Of a stretch of DNA of 64,000 nucleotides, positions 19,313 to 28,569 are shown in pieces. The notes under the pieces were generated by a model, which saw only the letters and a program-made list of their open reading frames with translations, made no database searches and had not been told where the DNA came from. The translations under genes were made by a program, and so were the position numbers. Position 1 is the stretch's first letter; every line of letters begins with the position of its first letter. Source of the stretch: Candidatus Pullichristensenella stercorigallinarum (lineage in GTDB: Bacteria; Bacillota; Clostridia; Christensenellales; Aristaeellaceae); contig DVFZ01000033.1 in the NCBI GenBank assembly GCA_018712945.1, forward strand, positions 43,795 to 107,794. Direction: 5' to 3'.

Positions 19313-20227
19313 ATGCGTCAGATCCGCACCGACCTGGCGATGGAGTCCTTTCAGTCCTCAGGTGGCGAGGGCATGCCAGGCGTCCGCGTGAGCCATTGGG
19401 AGACGATGGGGGTCAATATGACAGAAGTCGTCGTCGAGCAGGAGAGCGCGGCGCGCGCGTTGGGCAAGGCCGTGGGTACCTACATGACGCTGGAGTGCCA
19501 GGCGGTGCGCCAGCGCGATCTGGACGCGCGATTGGCGATGGCAAACCTGCTCGGGGAGGAGATTGCGCGTATGTTTCACCGCGAGGGAGACGCCCCCGTG
19601 CTGGTAGTGGGGTTGGGCAATCGCCGCATCACGCCGGACTCGCTCGGCCCGCAGACCATCGACCGCACGCTGGTCACCCGCCATATGTTTCAGGAACTTC
19701 CCGAGTATGCCGACCCGCGCATGCGCAGCGTCTGCGCCCTCGCGCCGGGTGTGCTGGGCATCACCGGCATCGAGACCATGGAGATGGTAGAGGCGCTTTG
19801 CGCTTCGCTGCATCCACAGGCCATCATCTGCGTAGATAGCCTTTCCGCCCGTTCCGCCAGCCGTATCGGCGCGGCTGTGCAGCTCACCGACGCCGGCATT
19901 CAGCCCGGCTCCGGCGTGGGCAACCACCGCAAGAGCCTGACGCGGGAAACATTGGGCGTGCCGGTGATCGCCGTGGGCATGCCTACGGTAATTTACGCGG
20001 CTACGCTTGCCCGCGACGCGATGGAGTCCCTTTCCGCGAATGTCTCCGGTGAGGCGCTAGACAGCGTCGAGCAAGAGATGCTCAAGGGCGATGCCGGGGA
20101 AATGATCGTCACCCCGCGCGAAATCGACGATTTGATCTGCGACGCGGCCGGCATTATCGCATCCGCCATCAACCGCGCCCTGCAGCCAGACTTGAGCGAG
20201 GAAGAGATCATGGCGCTGATGGACTAA
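19313..20227 (+). CDS. gpr: GPR endopeptidase (spore germination protease)
   Basis: 'RTDLAMESFQ', 'VLVVGLGNRRITPDSLGPQTIDRTLVTRHMF', 'VCALAPGVLGITGIETMEMV', 'IICVDSLSARSASRIG'. Confidence 0.96.
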   Translation: MRQIRTDLAMESFQSSGGEGMPGVRVSHWETMGVNMTEVVVEQESAARALGKAVGTYMTLECQAVRQRDLDARLAMANLLGEEIARMFHREGDAPVLVVGLGNRRITPDSLGPQTIDRTLVTRHMFQELPEYADPRMRSVCALAPGVLGITGIETMEMVEALCASLHPQAIICVDSLSARSASRIGAAVQLTDAGIQPGSGVGNHRKSLTRETLGVPVIAVGMPTVIYAATLARDAMESLSANVSGEALDSVEQEMLKGDAGEMIVTPREIDDLICDAAGIIASAINRALQPDLSEEEIMALMD

Positions 20228-20229
20228 AA

Positions 20230-20267
20230 CCCGGCGGCGGCTTTCCATGCGAGGCCGCCGCTTTTGC
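20230..20267 (+). terminator. Intrinsic terminator after gpr
   Basis: ggcggcggc-tttccatgcga-ggccgccgc-tttt. Confidence 0.6.
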
Positions 20268-20287
20268 GTGGAAACCGGAAACTATCC

Positions 20288-20317
20288 TTGTCAAACGCCG
20301 CCGCCCTGTGTTAGAAT
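20288..20317 (+). promoter_or_regulatory. Putative sigma-A promoter of the Fe-S protein/ABC transporter operon
   Basis: TTGTCA, 18-bp spacer, TAGAAT. Confidence 0.5.
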
Positions 20318-20365
20318 AGAATTATCTGCGGCCCCTTGACCGCGTTACAAAGGAGCATGATATAT

Positions 20366-21304
20366 ATGGCGATACCCAGTCAGCAGGAAATCACCCGCGT
20401 CAAGGCTCTCGGCTTTTTGCACAACCGGGGGACGGATACCTTTTCCGCACGCGCCGTCAGCAAAAATGGCACCATGACCGCCCAGCAGCTCAAAAGCCTC
20501 GCCGAATGCGCCGAAAAGTATGGCAACGGCCGCGTGGCCATCACTTCGCGTTTACAGGTGGAAATGCCTGGCATCCATCTGGAGGACGTGGAAAACGTGC
20601 GCCAGTTTGCGCTCGACGCCGGCCTCGTCATCGGCGGCACCGGCGCGAAAATCCGTCCTTTGACCGCCTGCAAGGGCACTACCTGCGTCTATGGAAACGC
20701 CGATACGCAGGGCATCTGCGCCCAGCTTTACGACCGCTTTTTTGTCGGCTGGGGCAACGTGGCCCTGCCGCATAAGTTCAAGATCGCCGTGGGCGGCTGC
20801 CCCAACAGCTGCATGAAGCCCTCGCTGAACGATTTCGGCATCGAGGCCCATCGCTTGCCGGTATACGACCTGGAAAAATGCCGGGGTTGCAAAAAGTGCT
20901 TTATTGCCCAGAAATGCCCCATGCGCGCCATCGAAGTTGTGGAAGGCAAGATGCGCGTGGAAGAAAACCTGTGCACAAAGTGCGGCGTCTGCATCGAAAA
21001 GTGCCCCTTTGGCGTGACGCCGCCGGTGACAAAGCCCGCATTCGCCATCTTTGTGGGCGGCACATGGGGAAAGCACACACGCATGGGTACGCGCTTAAAC
21101 CGCTTCTATGAGCGCGAGGAGCTGGAAACCGTGCTGGAAAAGACGCTTTTGTGGTTCAAGGAAAACGCCTATGTCAAGGAGCGCCTCGGCGCGGCCATTG
21201 ACCGCGTCGGCGTGGACGCCTTTGAACAGGCCATTGCTTCGGACGACCTGCTGACCCGCAAGGAAGCCATACTCGCCGCGCCGGTTCGGGAGCGCGCCGT
21301 ATGA
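20366..21304 (+). CDS. Nitrite/sulfite reductase-like hemoprotein-family protein with 2x[4Fe-4S] ferredoxin domain (AsrC-like)
   Basis: 'TSRLQVEMPGI', 'RPLTACKGTTCVYGNADT', 'KIAVGGCPNSCMKP' (siroheme/Fe-S type Cys motif), plus CxxCxxC...C ferredoxin clusters. Confidence 0.82.
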   Translation: MAIPSQQEITRVKALGFLHNRGTDTFSARAVSKNGTMTAQQLKSLAECAEKYGNGRVAITSRLQVEMPGIHLEDVENVRQFALDAGLVIGGTGAKIRPLTACKGTTCVYGNADTQGICAQLYDRFFVGWGNVALPHKFKIAVGGCPNSCMKPSLNDFGIEAHRLPVYDLEKCRGCKKCFIAQKCPMRAIEVVEGKMRVEENLCTKCGVCIEKCPFGVTPPVTKPAFAIFVGGTWGKHTRMGTRLNRFYEREELETVLEKTLLWFKENAYVKERLGAAIDRVGVDAFEQAIASDDLLTRKEAILAAPVRERAV

Positions 21305-22203
21305 TCCGGAGGATTTGTGCCTCTATTTTGTGCGCGCTGCTGCTTGTTCCGGCGCTGGCGGGGGCGGAGAGCGCGCCGTTGGTGGACGACCGCGGCGTTG
21401 CCATCGCCAATCAGACGCCGCAGCGCGTGGTCAGCCTCTACGGCTCCTACGCCGAAGCCTGGACGCAGGCTGGCGGCGCGCTCGTGGGGGCCACGGAGGA
21501 CGCAGTCAGCGAACGCGGCATGGATTTGGGAAAGGCGCAGATCATCGGCACCACCAAGGAGCCGAATCTGGAGCTGGTGCTGGCGCTCGATCCCGACCTG
21601 GTGATTCTCTCCCTCGATATCGCCGCGCAGGTGGGCGCGGCGGAGGTGCTGGAGGCGGCGGGCGTGCCCTGCGCCGCCTTTCGCGTGGACGCCTGGCAGG
21701 ACTACGCGCGCATGATGGACGTGTTTACCACCCTCACCGGACGGCGCGACCTCTACGATGGCCTGATCCCGCCCATGCAAAGCGCCATTGAAGAGATTAT
21801 TGCAAACGCCCAGGCGCAGGAAGCGCCAAGCGTGCTGTTGTTGCGCGCCTATTCCACCGGCGTGAAGGCCAAGGGCGCGGACAATCTCGCCGGCGTGATG
21901 CTGCGCGACCTGGGCTGCGTAAACATTGCCGACCGCCAGAACTCGCTTCTGGAGGAGCTGACGCTGGAGGCGATTGTCGCCGGGGACCCGGACTTTGTGC
22001 TCATCAGCGTCATGGGCGGCGATGAGGAAGCGGCGCTGGCCGTGGTGGAGGATACGCTGGGTCAGAATCCCGCCTGGCAGGGCCTGCGCGCCGTTCAGGC
22101 GGGGCATGTGTACGTGCTGGACCGGGAACTGTTCCACTATAAGCCCAACGCGCGCTGGGCGGAAAGCTATGCCTGTCTTTATGAATTGCTCTTTGCGGCG
22201 TAA
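21301..22203 (+). CDS. ABC transporter substrate-binding protein (FecB/BtuF type)
   Basis: 'PQRVVSLYGSYAEAWTQAGGALVGATEDAV...LVLALDPDLVILS' periplasmic-binding-protein signature; start overlaps the upstream stop. Confidence 0.88.
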   Translation: MIRRICASILCALLLVPALAGAESAPLVDDRGVAIANQTPQRVVSLYGSYAEAWTQAGGALVGATEDAVSERGMDLGKAQIIGTTKEPNLELVLALDPDLVILSLDIAAQVGAAEVLEAAGVPCAAFRVDAWQDYARMMDVFTTLTGRRDLYDGLIPPMQSAIEEIIANAQAQEAPSVLLLRAYSTGVKAKGADNLAGVMLRDLGCVNIADRQNSLLEELTLEAIVAGDPDFVLISVMGGDEEAALAVVEDTLGQNPAWQGLRAVQAGHVYVLDRELFHYKPNARWAESYACLYELLFAA

Positions 22204-23182
22204 GGTACGCCTGTGCGCCGCCGCGCTGACGCTTTTGCTTGCCGGCGCGGCGGCTTGTTCGCTGTGCCTGGGCGCGAGCGGTGTGCCGGTTTGGGAAGCC
22301 GTGCGCGACGCCTGCTCGGGCGTGGATTCGCCCGCCGCGCGCATCCTTTTGCATATCCGCCTGCCGCGCGCGCTGGCGGCGATGCTCTCCGGCGCGGCGC
22401 TGTCCGCCGCCGGGGTCATTTTGCAGGGTGTGCTGCTCAATCCGCTGGCCAGCGCCAACATCATCGGCGTAAACGCGGGCGCAGGCCTGACCACGCTGTT
22501 GTTTGCCTGCCTGTTCCCCACGGCGGCGGGCCTTTTGCCGGCGGCGGCGTTTGCGGGGGCCATGGCGGCGGCGCTTTTGATTTTGCTCTTGGCCGGGCGC
22601 ATGGGCGCTTCGCGCCTGACGGTGGTGCTGGCGGGCGTGGCGGTCAACGCCATCCTCTCGGCGGGGACAGACCTCATCACTACATTGGAGCCGGAAGCCA
22701 CGCTGGGCATGAGTGCGTTTATGATCGGCGGCTTTTCCGGCGTTTCCGCCGCGCGCGTCTATACGGCGGCGGCCTACATACTGCCCGCGCTGGCGCTGGC
22801 GCTGCTGACGGCGGGGCGGCTGGACGTGCTGGGGCTGGGCGACGAGGTGGCGCAGTCCGTGGGCCTGCGGGTGCGCCGCGCGCGGGTGGGGCAGCTGATG
22901 CTGGCCTCAGTGCTCGCGGGCGCGGCCATCAGCTTTTCCGGCTTGCTCGGGTTTGTGGGATTGATCGTGCCGCACGCCCTGCGGCCGCTGACGGGCGGGG
23001 AAAACCGCGCCCTTTTGCCCCTGTCCATGCTGGGCGGGGCGCTGTTTGTGCTCGTGTGCGACACGGTGGCGCGCACGGCGTTCGCCCCCTACGAGGTGCC
23101 GGTGGGCATACTGCTGGCGCTGGTCGGCGGGCCATTTTTCCTTTGGCTGCTGCTGCACCAACGCAAGGGAGGCCGCGCATGA
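22181..23182 (+). CDS. FecCD family ABC transporter permease
   Basis: 'LHIRLPRALAAMLSGAALSAAGVILQGVLLNPLASANIIGVNAGAGL', 'SFSGLLGFVGLIVPHALRPLTG'. Confidence 0.92.
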   Translation: MNCSLRRKVRLCAAALTLLLAGAAACSLCLGASGVPVWEAVRDACSGVDSPAARILLHIRLPRALAAMLSGAALSAAGVILQGVLLNPLASANIIGVNAGAGLTTLLFACLFPTAAGLLPAAAFAGAMAAALLILLLAGRMGASRLTVVLAGVAVNAILSAGTDLITTLEPEATLGMSAFMIGGFSGVSAARVYTAAAYILPALALALLTAGRLDVLGLGDEVAQSVGLRVRRARVGQLMLASVLAGAAISFSGLLGFVGLIVPHALRPLTGGENRALLPLSMLGGALFVLVCDTVARTAFAPYEVPVGILLALVGGPFFLWLLLHQRKGGRA

Positions 23183-23925
23183 TCTCTTTGCAAAATGTGC
23201 GTTTCGGCTACGATGGGAAGGCGCTGTTTCAGAACCTCAGCTGCGCCTTTCCCGACCGCGCGCTGACATGCGTGATCGGCCCGAACGGTTCGGGCAAATC
23301 CACCTGCCTGAAGCTGTGCGCGCGGCTGCTCAGGCCGCAGAGCGGCGAAATCCTGGTGGACGGCCAGCCTGCTTCCGGTTATGACGCCCGCGCCTTTGCC
23401 CGCGCCCTGGCTTTTTTGCCGCAGAGCCGGCCCCTGCCGTCCATCACCGTTTCCTCGCTGGTGAGCCACGGGCGCTTTGCCTATCTCGGCCTTTCCCACA
23501 AACTGCGGCCAGAGGATGAAGCGGCGGTGGAAGGCGCCCTGCGCGTTACGGGCATGCTGGAACACGCCGGGCGGGAACTGCGCACGCTCTCCGGCGGCCA
23601 ACGTCAGAAGGCGTATCTGGCCATGCTCATCGCCCAGGGCGCGCAAAACCTGCTGCTGGACGAGCCGATGACCTATCTGGACGTGCGCTGCCAACTTGAA
23701 CTGTTGGAATTGCTCGCTACCCTGCGGGACGAGGGGCGGTGCGTCGTAATGATTCTGCACGACCTGGCGCTGGCGCGCGAGGCGGGCGACCGGGCGCTGC
23801 TTTTGCATAACGGCGTGCCTATTTACGACGGCGCGACGGAGGGCCTTTTCTCCTCGGGATGTGTAGAGGAGGCGTTTGGCGTGCATCCGCTGCCGGGTGC
23901 GGGGGTGCGTTTTGAGCGGGTTTGA
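23179..23925 (+). CDS. ABC transporter ATP-binding protein (FecE/BtuD-like)
   Basis: Walker A 'GPNGSGKSTCLK', signature 'LSGGQRQKAYLAMLIAQG', Walker B 'LLLDEPMTYLD'. Confidence 0.93.
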   Translation: MISLQNVRFGYDGKALFQNLSCAFPDRALTCVIGPNGSGKSTCLKLCARLLRPQSGEILVDGQPASGYDARAFARALAFLPQSRPLPSITVSSLVSHGRFAYLGLSHKLRPEDEAAVEGALRVTGMLEHAGRELRTLSGGQRQKAYLAMLIAQGAQNLLLDEPMTYLDVRCQLELLELLATLRDEGRCVVMILHDLALAREAGDRALLLHNGVPIYDGATEGLFSSGCVEEAFGVHPLPGAGVRFERV

Positions 23926-23941
23926 TATCTGTATAAACCTG

Positions 23942-23978
23942 TGGAGGGGCGGCGTTGGCCGTCCTTCCATTTTTTATT
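23942..23978 (+). terminator. Intrinsic terminator
   Basis: ggaggggcgg-cgttgg-ccgtccttcc (G.U pairs) followed by A/T-rich attttttatt. Confidence 0.6.
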
Positions 23979-24025
23979 TGCCTATCTATTCATTTTGGCT
24001 ATGGCCGTTCATAAATTATAAGCAT

Positions 24026-24054
24026 TTGCGGTTTTTGCCGTTTGCGCGTATACT
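24026..24054 (+). promoter_or_regulatory. Putative sigma-A promoter of the aldo/keto reductase gene
   Basis: TTGCGG, 17-bp spacer, TATACT. Confidence 0.6.
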
Positions 24055-24112
24055 GAACGTGTAGCGGTATAAAGGCGTAGGTTCGCGCTGGAGCCGAATA
24101 GGAGGTACAAGC

Positions 24113-25246
24113 ATGGTTTACAGGGATTTTCAGGATTTGAAGCTGTCCGCGCTCGGCATGGGCGCGATGCGCCTGCCCGTTCTGGACGGCGACGACGCGA
24201 AAATTGATCAGCAGGCGACGCAGGAAATGGTGGACTACGCCATGGAGCATGGCGTGAATTACTATGATACCGCCTGGGACTATCACGGCGGCAACTCTGA
24301 AATCGCCATGGGTAAGGCGCTTTCCCGCCATCCGCGCGAGCGCTATTTCCTGGCCACCAAATTCCCGGGCTACGACCTTGCCAACATGGACAAGGTGGAG
24401 GCTATCTTTGAACAGCAGCTCAAAAAGTGCGGCGTTTCTTACTTTGACTTCTATCTGTTCCACAACGTCTGCGAGATGAACATCGACGCCTATCTCGACC
24501 CGAAGTACGGCATCTTCGATTATCTCGTCAAGCAGAAAAAGGCTGGCCGCATCCGCCATCTCGGCTTTTCAGCGCACGGCAGCTATGATGTGATGAAGCG
24601 TTTCCTGGACGCATACGGCCAGGAAATGGAATTCTGCCAGATTCAGCTTAACTATCTGGATTGGAGCTTCCAGGACGCGAAGGCCAAGGTGGAGCTTTTG
24701 CGCGAACACAACCTGCCGGTGTGGGTGATGGAGCCCTTGCGTGGCGGCCGTCTGGCACGCCTTGCGCCCGCGGACGAGGCGCGGCTGAAGGCGCTGCGCC
24801 CGCAGGAGGAAATCCCGGCCTGGGCGTTTCGCTTTTTGCAGAGCATTCCCGGCGTGACGGTGACACTTTCGGGCATGTCGGATATGGCGCAGATGCAGGC
24901 GAACATCCGCACCTTCGAGGAAGACAAGCCGCTTGACGGCGCGGAAATGCAGGCGCTGCTGGAAATCGCCGCGGATATGGTTGGCAAGATTGCCTTGCCC
25001 TGCACGGGCTGCCATTATTGCGTCAGCCATTGCCCGCAGGGGTTGGACATTCCCGGATTGTTGGCCCTGTACAATGAGCATTGCTTTACGGAGGGCGGAT
25101 TCATCGCGCCGATGGCGATGATGGCCATTCCCGAGGACAAGCGCCCCTCGGCCTGCCTTGGCTGCCGCAGCTGCGAGGCGGTCTGCCCGCAGCAGATCAA
25201 GATTTCCGAAGCGATGGCGGATTTCGCGCAAAAGCTCAATGGATAA
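24113..25246 (+). CDS. Aldo/keto reductase with C-terminal 4Fe-4S ferredoxin domain
   Basis: 'LGMGAMRLPVLDGD', 'GVNYYDTAWDYHGGNSE', C-terminal 'CTGCHYCVSHCPQGLDIP...CLGCRSCEAVCPQQIKI'. Confidence 0.93.
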   Translation: MVYRDFQDLKLSALGMGAMRLPVLDGDDAKIDQQATQEMVDYAMEHGVNYYDTAWDYHGGNSEIAMGKALSRHPRERYFLATKFPGYDLANMDKVEAIFEQQLKKCGVSYFDFYLFHNVCEMNIDAYLDPKYGIFDYLVKQKKAGRIRHLGFSAHGSYDVMKRFLDAYGQEMEFCQIQLNYLDWSFQDAKAKVELLREHNLPVWVMEPLRGGRLARLAPADEARLKALRPQEEIPAWAFRFLQSIPGVTVTLSGMSDMAQMQANIRTFEEDKPLDGAEMQALLEIAADMVGKIALPCTGCHYCVSHCPQGLDIPGLLALYNEHCFTEGGFIAPMAMMAIPEDKRPSACLGCRSCEAVCPQQIKISEAMADFAQKLNG

Positions 25247-25262
25247 AGCGTTTTAATCGCTC

Positions 25263-25299
25263 AAAGCGGCCTGTGTTGCCAAAACGCAGGCCGCTTTTT
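25263..25299 (+). terminator. Intrinsic terminator
   Basis: aaagcggcctgtgttgccaaaacgcaggccgcttttta. Confidence 0.85.
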
Positions 25300-25340
25300 A
25301 ATGATGGCGAATGCTAGTGGGCATGGATGCCGCCGGGGGA

Positions 25341-25369
25341 TTGTGCAAAACACGCCTTTTTGCTATAAT
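25341..25369 (+). promoter_or_regulatory. Putative sigma-A promoter
   Basis: TTGTGC, 17-bp spacer, TATAAT. Confidence 0.6.
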
Positions 25370-25408
25370 AGCTGTGCCTGAACAAAGGGACGAAAGGCGG
25401 TGAAGGCG

Positions 25409-25909
25409 ATGAAAAGCCTGTATCTCATTTGCGGGCCGATGGGCGTGGGCAAAACCACCACCGGCCTGGCCCTGCGCGACAAGCTGCCCGATTGCGCCTT
25501 TTTGGATGGCGACTGGTGCTGGGATATGCACCCCTTCCGGGTGACGGAGGTCACAAAGCGCGTGGTATTGGACAACATCTGCCATGCCCTCAACAATTTC
25601 CTCACCTGCGGGGCGTTTGAAAACGTAGTATTCTGCTGGGTGATGCACCAGAAAGAGATATTGGCAGAAATCCTCGGCCGGCTGCGGACGGAGGGGTGGG
25701 AAGTGCTCGCCGTGGCGCTGACCTGTTCGCCCGAGGCACTGAAAGAACGGCACGCAAGGGATGTGGCGGCGGGGCGCAGGGATGAGGAGTCAATTCATCG
25801 CGCGCTTGATTATCTGCCGCTATATGGCGCGCTGGGCGTGCCCTGCGTGGATGTATCGTTGCTTACGCCTGACGAGGTGGCCGAACGCATACGCGCCATG
25901 GGGAAATAA
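25409..25909 (+). CDS. P-loop ATP-binding protein / putative nucleotide or shikimate-type kinase
   Basis: 'LICGPMGVGKTTTGLALRD' Walker A; about 167 aa kinase-like fold. Confidence 0.75.
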   Translation: MKSLYLICGPMGVGKTTTGLALRDKLPDCAFLDGDWCWDMHPFRVTEVTKRVVLDNICHALNNFLTCGAFENVVFCWVMHQKEILAEILGRLRTEGWEVLAVALTCSPEALKERHARDVAAGRRDEESIHRALDYLPLYGALGVPCVDVSLLTPDEVAERIRAMGK

Positions 25910-25931
25910 ATGCCCTGCGGCCGCACATGGG

Positions 25932-25972
25932 AAAGGCCCTGCCGGGAGAATGCGCTCCCGACAGGGCCTTTT
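25932..25972. terminator. Bidirectional intrinsic terminator
   Basis: aaaggccctgccgggag...ctcccgacagggcctttt. Confidence 0.8.
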
Positions 25973-25990
25973 GTCATGGTTTCGGGCGGA

Positions 25991-28393
25991 TTAACCGCAC
26001 TGCGTGCAATATCCGATGCCCGGTTCTTCCTCGCTGGTCGAAGCGCCCATGAAGTACTGGCGCACAACCGTCATATCGTCTGCCATACGCAGCGGATGCC
26101 CGGCCGGAATGTAGATCACGCCGCGCACGATGGTAGAGGAGCAGGCGCTGGTGGCGCGCATGCGGCTGCGGCGGCAGAAGGTCAGGGAGCGATGCATGTT
26201 GCAGGGCGTATCCGGCTCTGTACCGGCCAGATAGTAATCGGTATTGACCCCGTAGCCGTTGGCGTCGTTTTCACAAGCCGAAGTCGGCAGCATGCCGGAT
26301 ACGGCGCAACATGTCGCCTGCACAAGCCCAACAGCCGTGGCGGATTTGGTGAGGATGGAACGGTTCTCCGTGCAGCCGGTCACGGAATGTACCGCTTCCA
26401 TCAGGGCCGACCACAGGGGCGCGGCTGCCGTGCTGCCCGTGGCGTTGCTTTCCAGAGGCCGGTAGTTGTCCGAACCAATCCATACAGCGGCGGAATAATA
26501 GCCGCTCATGCCCGCGAACGTCACGCCGGTGTTGTCGGAATGCGTGCCGGTCTTGCCGGCGATTTCCATGCCGCGGAAGTTGGCGCGCGAGCCGGTGCCC
26601 ACGCCGGAGGTGACGCAGCCCTTGAGCACGTCCACCAGCATCCAGGCCGTGGATTCCTTGAACACCTGGCGGGTGATCTGCACCTGCGAAATGTCGATAT
26701 AGATGGAGCCGTCCGAATTCTCGATGCGCGTAAAGGCATAAGGCTCCAGATATTCGCCCTGGTTGCCGATGGCGCCGTAACCCGCCGCCAGCTCGATCAC
26801 CGACAGGGAGGAACTGCCCAGCGCCAGGCCGGCGCCGTTGGCGTTGATGTGGTCGGCGTCCACGCCCAGCCGCAGCAGATAGGCGACGGAATTCTCAATG
26901 CCCACATAGGTCATCAGCGCCTGCGCCGCCGCCGTGTTGTGCGAGCGGTTCATCGCGTAGCGCATGGATTCGGTGCCGGTAAAGTCGCCGCCGCCATAGT
27001 TGTTGGGGTAGCCGTTCTCGCTCTGCCAGTTGAGTATGGGAATTGGCAGGTTGAGCACCGGCGTGCCGGGCGAATTGCCCAAGTCGAACGCCGGCCCATA
27101 GACGGACAGGGGCTTGATGGAGGAGCCGACCGGCATGTTGTTCTGATAGGCGCGGTTGAACTGCAAACGCTGCACAGGTTCTTCGCGCCCACCGACAATG
27201 GCGACAAGCTCGCCGGTGTGGTAGTCCATCACCGCCGCCGCGGCCTGCGGCTGTACGACGGTCAGATATTCGCCGCCGCCCAGGGAGGAGCGGATGCTGC
27301 TGTCGTTGGAATAGCGCATGTCGGGATAGTCGTCCCATTCGGTAATGACCTGCTGGGCGGCTTCCTGCACCGCCGGGTCGAGCGACGTATAAACGCGGTA
27401 GCCGCCGGTGCGCAACTGGCGCTGCATGGCGGCGCGGTTGGTGGAATTGTCCTCCAAATCGCCCTCTACGCGCAGCATCTTGGTCACCACGTCGTAAATG
27501 GCGTATTCCACATAGTAGGCGTGGTCGTACATCTCGCTGGAGGTGGCGCTGCTGCTTTCCTGCACGACCAGTTGCTCGTTCATGGCCTGCTGGTATTCCT
27601 CATCGGTGATGTAGCCCTGCTCGTGCATCAGTTCCAGCACGTAATCGGCGCGGTCGTCGGTCACCTCGGGGGTATTGCGGGTGTAGTAGTTGCTGCGGGG
27701 GTTATAGCGCGAGGGGTTGCGGATCATGCCCGCCAGCGTGGCGCACTCGCGCAGCGTCAATTCGTCCAAATCCTTGCCAAAGTAGTCCAGCGCGGCGATA
27801 CACACGCCGTAGCTGGAGCCGCCCAGATAGATGACGTTCAGATATTCCTCCAGAATTTCTTCTTTGGAAATGGCGTCCTCGAGCTGCAAGGCGAGATAAG
27901 CCTCCTGCACCTTGCGCTTGAAGTTCTGGTCGCTGGTGAGCAGCGTCAGCTTGATCAGCTGGCAGGTGATGGTAGAGCCGCCCTGGGTGTTGCCGCGGAA
28001 AAACGTGGATATGAGCGCGCCGCCAATGCGCTTGATATCTACGCCGTTGTGCTCCCAGAAGCGCGCGTCCTCAATGGATACCACCGCGTCGATGAGGTTT
28101 TGCGGCACTTCCTCCAGTTCCACATAAATGCGGTTTTCCGAGCCCTTGTATTCGGTAATCAGCTCGCCGTATTTATCGTAGATAAACGACGTCTGCGACT
28201 GGGAATGCAGCACCTCCAAATCGAGCATGGGCGAAGTATCAATCCATGCCTTCGCCACGCCGATGCCAAGGCCCAGCGCGGCCACGCCGATGAGCAGCAC
28301 CACGAAAAACACCATTTTCACGGTGGTCATGGCGACGGAGAGGATGAAGTTGTTTTCCCGGTCGCGGGGACGAAAGAGCGAGTAATTTCCCAT
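25991..28393 (-). CDS. Class A penicillin-binding protein (PBP1A family transglycosylase/transpeptidase)
   Basis: Glycosyltransferase 'SIEDARFWEHNGVDIKRIGGALIS', 'GGSTITCQLIKLTLL'; transpeptidase SxxK 'PVGSSIKPLSVYGP', 'NRSHNTAAAQALM', KTG 'IAGKTGTHSDN'. Confidence 0.95.
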   Translation of the reverse strand: MGNYSLFRPRDRENNFILSVAMTTVKMVFFVVLLIGVAALGLGIGVAKAWIDTSPMLDLEVLHSQSQTSFIYDKYGELITEYKGSENRIYVELEEVPQNLIDAVVSIEDARFWEHNGVDIKRIGGALISTFFRGNTQGGSTITCQLIKLTLLTSDQNFKRKVQEAYLALQLEDAISKEEILEEYLNVIYLGGSSYGVCIAALDYFGKDLDELTLRECATLAGMIRNPSRYNPRSNYYTRNTPEVTDDRADYVLELMHEQGYITDEEYQQAMNEQLVVQESSSATSSEMYDHAYYVEYAIYDVVTKMLRVEGDLEDNSTNRAAMQRQLRTGGYRVYTSLDPAVQEAAQQVITEWDDYPDMRYSNDSSIRSSLGGGEYLTVVQPQAAAAVMDYHTGELVAIVGGREEPVQRLQFNRAYQNNMPVGSSIKPLSVYGPAFDLGNSPGTPVLNLPIPILNWQSENGYPNNYGGGDFTGTESMRYAMNRSHNTAAAQALMTYVGIENSVAYLLRLGVDADHINANGAGLALGSSSLSVIELAAGYGAIGNQGEYLEPYAFTRIENSDGSIYIDISQVQITRQVFKESTAWMLVDVLKGCVTSGVGTGSRANFRGMEIAGKTGTHSDNTGVTFAGMSGYYSAAVWIGSDNYRPLESNATGSTAAAPLWSALMEAVHSVTGCTENRSILTKSATAVGLVQATCCAVSGMLPTSACENDANGYGVNTDYYLAGTEPDTPCNMHRSLTFCRRSRMRATSACSSTIVRGVIYIPAGHPLRMADDMTVVRQYFMGASTSEEEPGIGYCTQCG

Positions 28394-28508
28394 CGTGTCC
28401 TCCCAATATGTATGGCAGTCAAAACATATCCAATGGTATTATAGCACATAAATGCGTTTTGCGCACTGCTTTTCCGTGTCAATTTCGTGAACCGGGAACG
28501 GCGCTGGC

Positions 28509-28537
28509 GCGTAGTATGCGGCAAAGGGGCATACAAC
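28509..28537 (+). promoter_or_regulatory. Candidate sigma-E (mother-cell sporulation) promoter of yunB
   Basis: -10-like CATACAAC at 28530-28537 against CATACAHT; -35-like GCGTAGT 14 nt upstream (5/7 to KMATATW). Confidence 0.4.
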
Positions 28538-28569
28538 CTTAGACGCAAAAAGGGGCGGGGTGGTTTCAT

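Noticed and set aside
22213-23178. Upstream extension of the ABC ATPase ORF (570-aa version)
   Set aside because: True start is ATG 23179; the extension is an out-of-frame reading of the permease gene.
25910-28444. 844-aa plus-strand ORF opposite the PBP gene
   Set aside because: Antisense shadow of a well-supported PBP1A; repetitive V/G/H/A-rich translation with no recognisable domain.
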